The notes under the pieces are model-generated. The model saw only the letters and a list, made by a program, of their open reading frames with translations. It was not told the DNA's origin and searched no databases. Positions 1 through 5,848 of a DNA stretch of 12,579 bases are shown here, piece by piece; within the stretch, counting starts at the first letter, position 1; every line of letters begins with the position of its first letter. The position numbers were made by a program, and so were the translations under genes. Where the stretch lies: NCBI GenBank assembly GCA_029932895.1, contig JAOZPF010000061.1:1-12579 (forward strand), read 5' to 3'. The DNA comes from Anaerolineae bacterium (GTDB taxonomy: Bacteria > Chloroflexota > Anaerolineae > B4-G1 > DUEL01).

Positions 1-2
1 TC

Positions 3-251
3 GACGCCAGCAACGGGTATCTGGTATGGAGATACGAAACGGGAGATCAAGTGACCTCCTCTCCTGCTACCTACGAGGGGGCAGTCTATATCGGCTCCGT
101 AGATGGGTACATCTACTCGCTAGATGCCCAGACGGGCCAGCTCCGCTGGAAGTTCCAGACGGGCGGCCCTGTTGTCTCTTCCCCCACAGTGGTCAACGGC
201 CTCGTCTATTTCGGCTCCGCCGACCACCAGCTCTATGCCCTTCCAGCGTAA
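3..251 (+). CDS. PQQ-type beta-propeller repeat protein, C-terminal fragment (5' truncated)
   Basis: The reading frame is open from base 3 with no start in the window, so only the last 82 residues are visible. They form two and a half PQQ/YVTN-like propeller blades. Each blade carries the pattern 'SSP-x3-G-x-VYxGS-x-D-x-x-xYALDAxTGxLxWxFxTG', seen here as SSPATYEGAVYIGS, YSLDAQTGQLRWKFQTGG and SSPTVVNGLVYFGSADHQLYAL. The protein ends just after the last blade strand, as is usual when the propeller closes the protein. Such propellers occur in exported PQQ-like proteins and as C-terminal sensor domains of bacterial Ser/Thr kinases. Because a PP2C phosphatase follows by 9 nt, an N-terminal kinase domain just outside the window is a reasonable guess, but nothing visible proves it. 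The stop codon overlaps the ribosome binding site of the phosphatase gene, which supports co-transcription. Confidence 0.85.
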   Translation, partial: DASNGYLVWRYETGDQVTSSPATYEGAVYIGSVDGYIYSLDAQTGQLRWKFQTGGPVVSSPTVVNGLVYFGSADHQLYALPA

Positions 252-260
252 AGGAGCGAG

Positions 261-1130
261 ATGGGTTTTCTGCAAAAGTTGTTCGGGAAAAAGCGACCGG
301 CTGCGGTAGAGCCTGGAGCCGCCCCTCCGACCGCTGCGGTGGAGCCACTTGTCGCGGGACGGATGCAGGTAGGTTGGAGCACCGACATCGGGCAGCAACG
401 GTCGCTGAACGAGGACGCCATCCTGATTGTGCAGGCCGACCACCAGGGGGACCAATCCCCTGTGCCTTTCGGCCTGTTCATCCTCGCCGACGGCATGGGT
501 GGGCACAAGTCAGGAGAGGTGGTGAGCGCTCTGGCAGCCCGCACCCTGGCGCGCTATGCCATCCAAAAGGTCTACCTGGCTATGCTGGCTAACACCGAGC
601 ACGGTGCGGGACAGCCCTCACTCACCGAGGTGCTCTCTGAGGGCGTCAATCTGGCCAACGCGACGGTCGCCGCAACCGTCCCTGGCGGCGGTACGACTTT
701 GCTCTGTGCCCTGGTGCTGGGCTCGCAAGCTTATATCTCCAACGTCGGCGACAGCCGGGCTTACATCATCTCCTCCGCCGGCATAGAGCAGGTAACGCGC
801 GACCACTCGCTGGTGGACCGGTTGGTCGAGTTGGGACAATTGACGCCAGAAGAGGCGGCACATCACCCGCAGAAAAACGTCCTCTACCGCGCTGTGGGGC
901 AGGGCGGAAGGTTAGAGGTCGATACATTTGTGCGCACAATAGCCCCGGGGCAGCGGCTGCTCCTCTGCTCAGATGGCCTATGGGGAATGGTAGAGCAGGA
1001 CGAGATCATCAGCATTGTGAACGAGACCCCTTCTGTCCAGACTGCCTGCAATACACTGGTGGCTGCGGCGAACCGGGCAGGAGGGCGGGATAACATCAGC
1101 GCGATCCTTGTCGAGTACCCACCTGTGTGA
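261..1130 (+). CDS. PP2C-family Ser/Thr protein phosphatase (PrpC/Stp-like)
   Basis: This is a metal-dependent protein phosphatase of the PPM/PP2C family, 289 residues, probably cytoplasmic. It removes phosphate from Ser/Thr residues placed by Hanks-type kinases. Residues 1-35 are a basic, then Ala/Pro-rich tail. The catalytic core starts near residue 37 (GWSTDIGQQRSLNEDA; NED at 50-52). Core motifs are ADGMGGHKSGE at 76-86, GGGTT at 142-146, GDSRAY at 163-168, TRDHSLV at 179-185, CSDGLWG at 236-242 and GRDNIS at 275-280. The metal-binding Asp residues expected for the family (D52, D77, D238, D277) are all present, so the enzyme should be active. The start ATG is preceded by AAAGGAG at 250-256. 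The stop overlaps the next gene's ATG (TGATG), so the two are translationally coupled. The partner kinase is probably the gene upstream or elsewhere in the genome. Confidence 0.95.
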   Translation: MGFLQKLFGKKRPAAVEPGAAPPTAAVEPLVAGRMQVGWSTDIGQQRSLNEDAILIVQADHQGDQSPVPFGLFILADGMGGHKSGEVVSALAARTLARYAIQKVYLAMLANTEHGAGQPSLTEVLSEGVNLANATVAATVPGGGTTLLCALVLGSQAYISNVGDSRAYIISSAGIEQVTRDHSLVDRLVELGQLTPEEAAHHPQKNVLYRAVGQGGRLEVDTFVRTIAPGQRLLLCSDGLWGMVEQDEIISIVNETPSVQTACNTLVAAANRAGGRDNISAILVEYPPV

Positions 1131-2590
1131 TGAAGATAGACGCCAATAAAGACCTGTACGCTACGCTCGGTATCTCTCCTGCAGCAACGCAGGAAGAGAT
1201 CAAGCGCGCCTACCGCAGCCTGGCCCGCCGCTTTCACCCTGATAGCGGTACCGAGACCGCCTCCGCCGAGCGCTTCCAAGAGGTCAAGGGGGCCTACGAC
1301 GTTTTGAGCTCTCCGGAGCGCCGTCGCGCCTACGACCTGCGACGACAGGAAATGGGGCTGGCCCCCCAGGCGATGCTCGCTATGCGCGTCGTCGCCAGCC
1401 GGCTCGCCCTCCCCGCCATCCCCGACGAGCAAATGCTGTATGTTGTGGTGGATATTCAGGCCGCCAGCAGGGCCAGTTCCAGGCGGCTCCCCCTCAACCT
1501 CTGCCTCGTGATCGACCGCAGTACCTCAATGGACGGAGAGAGACTGCATTACGTTCGGGCGGCAGCCCATCAGATCATCGATGAACTGGACGAGGGAGAT
1601 GTTCTGGGGATCGTCGCCTTTAGCGACCGGGCCGAGGTCCTGATGACCAGCCAGCGGGTGGGGGACAGAATGCGCGCCCACTCCAGCGTCTCGGCGATCT
1701 GGGCTGGCGGCGGCACCGAGATCTTGCAGGGCCTGCAGGCCGGACTGGGACAGGTGCGCCGCTTCCGCGGCGAGAGCCTGGTCAACCATCTGATTCTGCT
1801 GACCGACGGACGCACTTACGGGGATGAGGAAAAGTGCATCGCCGAAGCCCGCCGCGCTGGCCTGGAGCGAATCAGCATCAGCGCCGTGGGGATCGGCGAG
1901 GACTGGAACGATATGTTCTTGGACCAACTCGTCCGTCAGGCCGAAGGGGTCTCGCTCTATGTCGCCCATCCGCAGCACATTCTGGACGTCCTGCGAAACG
2001 AGGTGCATGGACTGGGGACGCTCGTCGCCCGGAGTATGAACCTGACACTGCGCTTTGGTGAGCACGTCTGGTTGGAGAACGCCTTCCGCACAGCGCCCTA
2101 TTTTGAGCAACTGCAACCGCAGGGGGGCATAGTGCACCTGAATTCCCTCCGCGGCGAAGAGTCGGTGAGCGTGCTCTTTGAGATCGTCGTCGCCCAGGCC
2201 TCGCTCGGGCGGCAGCGCCTGCTTCAACTGGAACTGACGGCCGAGATTCCCGGGCTGGAGCGCCGGGAGCGCATCGTCTCCGACCTGGATGTCGAGTTCG
2301 CTGTGGACCCGCCACAGGAACCGGTGCCGGCTGTTATCATCAACACGCTGGGCCGATTGAGCGTCTTCCGCATGCACGAGAACGCCTGGGCGGCACTGGA
2401 GAACGGACGGCGGGAGGAGGCCCAAAAGCGCCTAGAGACGGTCGCGACTCGTCTGATCGATATGGGGGAAAGTGAACTAGCTCGCGCGGCACTCCTCGAG
2501 GCTGGGCGGGTGGCTCAGGGCGGCCTGATGTCGGAAAAGGGCCACAAGACCCTGAAGTACGGTACACGTGGATTGACTGTAGGGCTTTAA
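1130..2590 (+). CDS. J-domain/von Willebrand factor A (VWA) domain fusion protein
   Basis: This 486-residue protein joins an N-terminal DnaJ domain to a VWA domain. The J domain (about residues 7-70) has the HPD tripeptide at 36-38 (RFHPDSG) and the helix ending EVKGAYDVLSSPERRRAYD. The tripeptide is needed to stimulate Hsp70 ATPase. The VWA domain (about 123-295) has a complete MIDAS metal site: D129-x-S131-x-S133 in LVIDRSTSM, T196 in AGGGTEIL and D226 in LLTDGRT. Residues 300-400 look beta-rich, and the last 80 residues are helical and Arg/Glu-rich (ALENGRREEAQKRLETVATRLIDMGE), like the tail of YfbK/TerY-type VWA proteins. I chose ATG 1130, which overlaps the phosphatase stop. GTG 1127 lies one codon upstream and cannot be excluded. 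No strong Shine-Dalgarno is visible, consistent with coupled translation. The likely role is a metal-dependent scaffold that recruits DnaK; this is inference. No signal peptide or membrane segment is seen. Confidence 0.93.
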   Translation: MKIDANKDLYATLGISPAATQEEIKRAYRSLARRFHPDSGTETASAERFQEVKGAYDVLSSPERRRAYDLRRQEMGLAPQAMLAMRVVASRLALPAIPDEQMLYVVVDIQAASRASSRRLPLNLCLVIDRSTSMDGERLHYVRAAAHQIIDELDEGDVLGIVAFSDRAEVLMTSQRVGDRMRAHSSVSAIWAGGGTEILQGLQAGLGQVRRFRGESLVNHLILLTDGRTYGDEEKCIAEARRAGLERISISAVGIGEDWNDMFLDQLVRQAEGVSLYVAHPQHILDVLRNEVHGLGTLVARSMNLTLRFGEHVWLENAFRTAPYFEQLQPQGGIVHLNSLRGEESVSVLFEIVVAQASLGRQRLLQLELTAEIPGLERRERIVSDLDVEFAVDPPQEPVPAVIINTLGRLSVFRMHENAWAALENGRREEAQKRLETVATRLIDMGESELARAALLEAGRVAQGGLMSEKGHKTLKYGTRGLTVGL

Positions 2591-2603
2591 GGAGGGGCTT
2601 GTC

Positions 2604-3119
2604 ATGATCGAATGTCCTTCGTGTGGGAAAAAGCATCGCCCGGGGACCCTCTTCTGCACAGAGTGCGGCGTCTACCTTCCCACGGGGGGAGCGCTGCGGA
2701 CGTCGCCTCTGCCGACCGACGAACTTCCTGACTCCCGCGCCACCACCTGGGAAAAGGTGCCAGCGACAGGAGAACAGGGAGCCAAGGGATACCGCTCTTT
2801 GCGCCTCCATATCCTGGAGGGGAACCGACAGGTAATGCTGCCAGCGACCTCCGAGTCCCTGATCGGACGCCTGGATGCCGCGCACGGCATTTTCCCCGAC
2901 CTGGACCTCACCGCTGACGGAGGACTGGAGAAGGGAGTATCCCGCCGCCACGCCAAGATCGTCCAAAGAGGCGGTGATTTCTTTATCGAGGATGTGGGAA
3001 GCGCGAACGGCACGTTCCTGAACGGCAAACGGCTCACACCATATCTCCCCTATCCCCTTGGCAACGGCGATACTCTCCAGATCGGACGTGTCGAGATCAA
3101 GGTCAGTTGGGAGGAATAA
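2604..3119 (+). CDS. zinc-ribbon and FHA domain protein
   Basis: This 171-residue protein has two domains. Residues 1-25 form a small zinc ribbon with two CxxC knuckles (C4-x2-C7 and C18-x2-C21; CPSCGKKHRPGTLFCTECG). A flexible Pro/Thr-rich linker (about 26-60) follows. A forkhead-associated domain covers about 64-171, with the expected loop residues GR at 88-89, SRRH at 113-116 and SANGTFLNG at 133-141, ending in GDTLQIGRVEIKVSW. FHA domains bind phosphothreonine peptides, so in this operon it is the likely reader of marks removed by the PP2C phosphatase. The linker holds several Thr/Ser residues (TSPLPTDE, RATTWEKV) that could themselves be phosphorylated, as in GarA/FhaB-type proteins; that is inference. 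A strong AAGGAGG at 2589-2595 lies 8 nt before the ATG and overlaps the stop of the J-VWA gene. Confidence 0.94.
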   Translation: MIECPSCGKKHRPGTLFCTECGVYLPTGGALRTSPLPTDELPDSRATTWEKVPATGEQGAKGYRSLRLHILEGNRQVMLPATSESLIGRLDAAHGIFPDLDLTADGGLEKGVSRRHAKIVQRGGDFFIEDVGSANGTFLNGKRLTPYLPYPLGNGDTLQIGRVEIKVSWEE

Positions 3120-3138
3120 CCCGGGGAGGCGAATTAGA

Positions 3139-3381
3139 ATGCCGATGACGGTTTTGCTTCACCTGTTGAACGAGGATCCGATCGTAGCCGAGATCGACCA
3201 GATACCGGACCCAAGTGATCAATACCTTGTCTGCCAGAACCCGCGTCGCAGAGACGGGCGGGATGTGAGCTATGTGTTGCCCGAAGTCAAGTCTCTCCTG
3301 ATTCCCTGGCATCGCGTCCACTGCGTCGAGATACTGCCAGGTGAGGAGGAGGAAAAGATCGTCACCTTTGTGCGGGAATGA
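3139..3381 (+). CDS. conserved-looking small protein of unknown function (80 aa)
   Basis: I do not recognise this family. The frame stays open upstream to 3058, inside the FHA gene, but the ATG at 3139 has GGGGAGG at 3123-3129 with a 9-nt spacing, so it is the likely start. A second in-frame ATG follows at 3145. The 80-residue product is soluble, with no membrane segment or signal peptide, and looks mostly beta: MTVLLHLLNEDPIVAEID, then DQYLVCQNPRRRDG, then VKSLLIPWHRVHCVEILP. It has an acidic GEEEEK stretch near the end. The pattern 'IPWHRVHCVEIL' resembles the last strands of small SH3/Sm-like barrels, but that is only an impression. It sits 19 nt after the FHA gene and 4 nt before the response regulator, so it should be co-expressed and may be an adaptor of the signalling module. 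Confidence 0.8.
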   Translation: MPMTVLLHLLNEDPIVAEIDQIPDPSDQYLVCQNPRRRDGRDVSYVLPEVKSLLIPWHRVHCVEILPGEEEEKIVTFVRE

Positions 3382-3385
3382 GAGA

Positions 3386-4117
3386 ATGGGGCAGCCGGGA
3401 GCTTTGATCCTAGTCGTAGATGACGAGCCACACATCGTCCGCTTCATCACCATGAACCTGGAACTGGAAGGGTTCCGGGTGATCAACGCCTCGTCTGGCC
3501 CGGACGCACTGCGGCGGGTGCGGGAGGACCTGCCGGATATTGTGTTGCTGGACGTGATGATGCCCGAGATGGACGGCTTTGAGACGCTCCGCGCGCTGCG
3601 CGAGGTATCTGACGTGCCGGTGATCATGCTAACGGTCCGCTCCGAGCAGGAGGACATCATCCACGGGCTCGAACTGGGCGCCGACGATTATGTGACCAAG
3701 CCCTTTAGCATGCGGGTGCTGACCAGCCGCATCCGAGCGGTGCTGCGCCGCACCGGTTCCCCCCCCTCCCCCGAGTCAGCCATCCTCAAGATCGACGATT
3801 ACCTGAGCGTGGATTACAACCAGCGGGAGATCATCGCTGGCGGCAAGCGGGTCAAGCTCCGCCCCACCGAGTTTCGCCTCCTCTATCATCTGATCGAAAA
3901 CGCCGGCTGGATCGTACCTCACGAGACGCTCCTCTCCAAAGTGTGGGGATACGAGTACCGGGACGCGGTACATTATCTGCGGCTCTACATCACCTACCTG
4001 CGAAGCAAGATCGAACCGGACCCCGCCCACCCTCGCTACATCCTGACAGAGCGTGGCGTGGGCTATCAGTTCGTTGATTTTCGACACCAGACAGCGGAAG
4101 GGGAAAATGGGCAATAA
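3386..4117 (+). CDS. OmpR/PhoB-family two-component response regulator
   Basis: This 243-residue transcription regulator has an N-terminal receiver domain (about 6-122) and a C-terminal winged-helix DNA-binding domain (about 132-231). Receiver residues are complete: acidic pair D12-D13, phospho-acceptor D56 (IVLLDVMMPEMDG), T83 (MLTVRSEQ) and K105 (DYVTKPFS). The effector domain shows the OmpR pattern: KLRPTEFRLLYHLIENAG, then LLSKVWGYEY, then the recognition helix YLRLYITYLRSKIE and the wing TERGVGYQF. The start ATG at 3386 lies 4 nt after the previous stop. The Shine-Dalgarno is weak (GGGAATGAGAG), and the frame extends upstream to 3341 only in sequence unlike a receiver domain. No histidine kinase is nearby, so it is an orphan regulator here. 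It may respond to the operon's Ser/Thr signalling or to a distant kinase. The interdomain linker (SPPSPE) is encoded by a C-rich tract. Confidence 0.96.
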   Translation: MGQPGALILVVDDEPHIVRFITMNLELEGFRVINASSGPDALRRVREDLPDIVLLDVMMPEMDGFETLRALREVSDVPVIMLTVRSEQEDIIHGLELGADDYVTKPFSMRVLTSRIRAVLRRTGSPPSPESAILKIDDYLSVDYNQREIIAGGKRVKLRPTEFRLLYHLIENAGWIVPHETLLSKVWGYEYRDAVHYLRLYITYLRSKIEPDPAHPRYILTERGVGYQFVDFRHQTAEGENGQ

Positions 4118-4625
4118 GGCTTACAAGGTCGTCATCACGGGAGCTTTCAACGCTGGCAAGACCGAGTTCGTCCGCAGCGCCTCTGCGGTTCCCATTGTCA
4201 GCACCGATCGCAAGGTCACAGACGAGCGGGCCGACGTCAAGGAGACAACGACGGTGGCGATGGATTACGGGCAGGCCACAGTGGACGGCTGCCTCCTCCA
4301 CCTCTATGGCACGCCCGGTCAGGAGCGGTTCGACTTTATGTGGGACATACTGGCCCGCGAGATGGACGGGTTCCTGGTGTTGGTCGATAGCACGGACCGC
4401 ACTTCCCTCACCGTCGCGCGCCGCATCTTGCGCCATTTCAAGCGCCGGCGGCGAACAAAGTGGCTGGTCGTCGCCACCAAGCAGGACCTCCGCGGTGCAA
4501 TGTCCCTCGAGGAGGTGGCGCGGCGACTCCGCGTTCCTGCTGCCAACGGAGTCGTCGCCTGCGACCCCCGCAAGCGGGCCAGGACCCACGGCGTTCTGAA
4601 ACAGTTGTGCGGCTTTCTCGCCTGA
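4107..4625 (+). CDS. small Ras-like GTPase of the MglA/CvnD-like group
   Basis: This 172-residue protein is a small P-loop GTPase. The G1 loop is GAFNAGKT (12-19). The switch I region is KETTTVAMDYG (45-55), a signature of bacterial CvnD-type GTPases. G3 is YGTPGQERF (67-75), where the usual Asp of DxxG is replaced, as in MglA and CvnD. G4 is TKQD (124-127). The last base-contact region is VACDPRKR (150-157), resembling the 'DARxR' seen in conservon GTPases. Such proteins act as polarity or signalling switches, usually with a Roadblock/LC7 (MglB-type) regulator; none is encoded in this window. The ATG at 4107 overlaps the response-regulator gene by 11 nt, with GGAAGGGG at 4096-4103 as ribosome binding site. 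It is the last gene of the operon, since a strong terminator follows. The basic run KRRRRTK at 112-118 could contact membrane or a partner. Confidence 0.9.
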   Translation: MGNKAYKVVITGAFNAGKTEFVRSASAVPIVSTDRKVTDERADVKETTTVAMDYGQATVDGCLLHLYGTPGQERFDFMWDILAREMDGFLVLVDSTDRTSLTVARRILRHFKRRRRTKWLVVATKQDLRGAMSLEEVARRLRVPAANGVVACDPRKRARTHGVLKQLCGFLA

Positions 4626-4644
4626 GCGCGGTCAACACACCCAG

Positions 4645-4680
4645 GCCGCCGGGTTATGCACCCCGGCGGCTTTTTCTATT
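4645..4680 (+). terminator. intrinsic terminator of the signalling operon
   Basis: A perfect 9-bp GC stem (GCCGCCGGG at 4645-4653 with CCCGGCGGC at 4662-4670) encloses an 8-nt loop and is followed directly by TTTTTCTATT. It lies 19 nt after the GTPase stop. This is a textbook Rho-independent terminator that separates the signalling operon from the Hsp20 genes. Confidence 0.95.
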
Positions 4681-4698
4681 GTAACTCTAATGCCTCTC

Positions 4699-4729
4699 TT
4701 ACGCTCATCTAGCGGAACGAGGCTAGTAT
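4699..4729 (+). promoter_or_regulatory. possible promoter/operator region of the Hsp20 pair
   Basis: A promoter is expected here because a terminator precedes and an operon follows. The best -10 candidate is TAGTAT at 4724-4729. A poor -35 (TTACGC, 4699-4704) sits 19 nt upstream. The -10 overlaps a short inverted repeat, CTAGC at 4709-4713 and GCTAG at 4722-4726, that could be an operator. No CIRCE (HrcA) element is visible. Assignment is weak. Confidence 0.25.
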
Positions 4730-4765
4730 ATGGGCACTCGTGGAAATCTTGTGAGGAGGTGTGAG

Positions 4766-5218
4766 ATGTCGAATATCGTAAGATGGGAACCTTTCCGAGA
4801 TCTCATTAGCCTGCGTGAGGCAATGGACCGCCTGTTCGAAGAGTCCTTCGTGCACCCAGGAGGTGGCTTGGTGCGGTCCGCCGGGATGCAGCCTCTATCC
4901 GTAGATATGTACGAGACGGACGACGATGTTGTGGTCGAGGCTACCGTTCCCGGCGCCAAGCCCGAGGACATCGACATCAGCATCAGCGGTGACACCCTGA
5001 CCATCCGCGGCGAGGTCAAGCGCGAGTCGGAGGTCAAGGAAGATAACTACCTCCGCCGCGAGCGAGTCTATGGCTCCTTCTGCCGCACCCTGCCCCTCCC
5101 GACTCCGGTGGTCACCGACAAGGCGGAGGCAATCTTTGAGAACGGCGTGCTGACCCTCACGCTGCCCAAGGCGGAGGAGGTCAAGCCAAAGGCCATCAAG
5201 GTAAAGGCCAAAAAGTAG
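4766..5218 (+). CDS. Hsp20/alpha-crystallin small heat-shock protein (first copy)
   Basis: This 150-residue ATP-independent holdase binds unfolding proteins in the cytoplasm and forms oligomers. A short helical N-terminal arm (1-40; WEPFRDLISLREAMDRLFEESF) precedes the alpha-crystallin domain (about 42-138), which ends with the signature GVLTLTLPK at 127-135. The C-terminal tail carries an I-x-V motif (I144-K-V146), used by the family to dock between dimers, and a Lys-rich end. The ATG at 4766 has AGGAGGT at 4754-4760. The open frame extends to 4730, but that upstream stretch includes the ribosome binding site itself. The next gene is a paralogue 21 nt downstream, and the two share long identical nucleotide stretches. 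Confidence 0.96.
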   Translation: MSNIVRWEPFRDLISLREAMDRLFEESFVHPGGGLVRSAGMQPLSVDMYETDDDVVVEATVPGAKPEDIDISISGDTLTIRGEVKRESEVKEDNYLRRERVYGSFCRTLPLPTPVVTDKAEAIFENGVLTLTLPKAEEVKPKAIKVKAKK

Positions 5219-5239
5219 AACTGTGTCTGGAGGTGACAG

Positions 5240-5689
5240 ATGACCATTGTACACTTTGACCCGCTCCGAGAAGCAATGAGCTTGCGTGAGGCGATGGACC
5301 GGCTACTCGAAGAGTCGTTCGTCCGCAGCCCCACCAGGAGCTGGCGGGGGAAGACGACTGACAGCCCGCTGCGGCTGCCGGTGGATGTCTACACCACCCC
5401 GGAGGAGATCGTGCTGACGGCTTCTCTGCCTGGGCTTTTGCCTGAGGAGGTAGACATCGCCATCGAGGGGGACACCCTGACCATCCGCGGCGAGCTTCGC
5501 CCTCCCCTGGACAATGTCGAGTACCTTTTCCAGGAGCGGCCCTATGGCTACTTTGCCCGTTCGCTGACGCTGAACGTGCCGGTGGACGTGGACAAGGCGG
5601 AGGCGGTCTTTGAGAACGGCGTGCTGACCCTCACGCTGCCCAAGATGGAGGCCGTCAAGCCAAAGACGATCAGGGTCAAGAAAAAGTAG
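5240..5689 (+). CDS. Hsp20/alpha-crystallin small heat-shock protein (second copy)
   Basis: This is a 149-residue paralogue of the gene before it, with the same layout: helical N-terminal arm (SLREAMDRLLEESF at 14-27), alpha-crystallin domain (about 44-138) ending GVLTLTLPK at 127-135, and C-terminal I144-R-V146 docking motif. GGAGGTGA at 5229-5236 precedes the ATG, so the pair is very probably one transcript. It differs most in the N-terminal arm (RSPTRSWRGKTTDS replaces a Gly-rich stretch) and in the loop LRPPLDNVEYLFQERPYG, the region that governs dimer exchange. The two may therefore form mixed or functionally distinct oligomers, as Chloroflexota and archaeal Hsp20 pairs often do; this is inference. 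Confidence 0.96.
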   Translation: MTIVHFDPLREAMSLREAMDRLLEESFVRSPTRSWRGKTTDSPLRLPVDVYTTPEEIVLTASLPGLLPEEVDIAIEGDTLTIRGELRPPLDNVEYLFQERPYGYFARSLTLNVPVDVDKAEAVFENGVLTLTLPKMEAVKPKTIRVKKK

Positions 5690-5735
5690 GGGGCGAGCTC
5701 CTTCATGCCTCCTTTCTCACGTCCGAGTTCCTCAA

Positions 5736-5763
5736 AGCAGGGGCGCGCTAGCGCGCCCCTGCT
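5736..5763. repeat. 28-bp perfect palindrome (hairpin after the Hsp20 pair)
   Basis: Bases 5736-5749 are the exact reverse complement of 5750-5763, centred on GCGCGCTAGCGCGC. Its position 46 nt after the second Hsp20 stop suggests a transcript-end hairpin. The following bases (GCCTTCC) are not a T-tract, so it is not a canonical terminator. It may instead be one unit of a dispersed palindromic repeat. Confidence 0.8.
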
Positions 5764-5785
5764 GCCTTCCTACAACCAGACGCCG

Positions 5786-5848
5786 ACCTCCAAGGGATCG
5801 TAGGCGCGGTTTCCATACCGCGCACAGCCAAGATCGACAAATGGAGGT
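5786..5848. repeat. nested inverted repeat with inner hairpin
   Basis: The inner stem GCGCGGT (5804-5810) pairs with ACCGCGC (5817-5823) around the loop TTCCAT. An outer pair, ACCTCCA (5786-5792) and TGGAGGT (5842-5848), flanks it symmetrically, with weaker complementarity between. It abuts the REP-like element that follows. No coding potential is seen. Confidence 0.55.

Noticed and set aside
26..592. 188-aa plus-strand frame at the window start
   Set aside because: It overlaps the propeller fragment and the PP2C gene in a different frame and is Arg/Pro-rich with no recognisable motif.
1526..2425. 299-aa minus-strand open frame opposite the J-VWA gene
   Set aside because: Its sequence has no domain pattern and lies wholly against a gene with intact J and VWA motifs; high GC makes such antisense frames common.
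4053..4106. Upstream extension of the GTPase frame
   Set aside because: The extra residues precede the GTPase fold, overlap the response regulator further, and the ATG at 4107 has its own ribosome binding site.
4681..4765. CIRCE element or ECF-type promoter before the Hsp20 genes
   Set aside because: No TTAGCACTC/GAGTGCTAA inverted repeat is present, and GGAAC at 4714-4718 lacks a matching downstream box.
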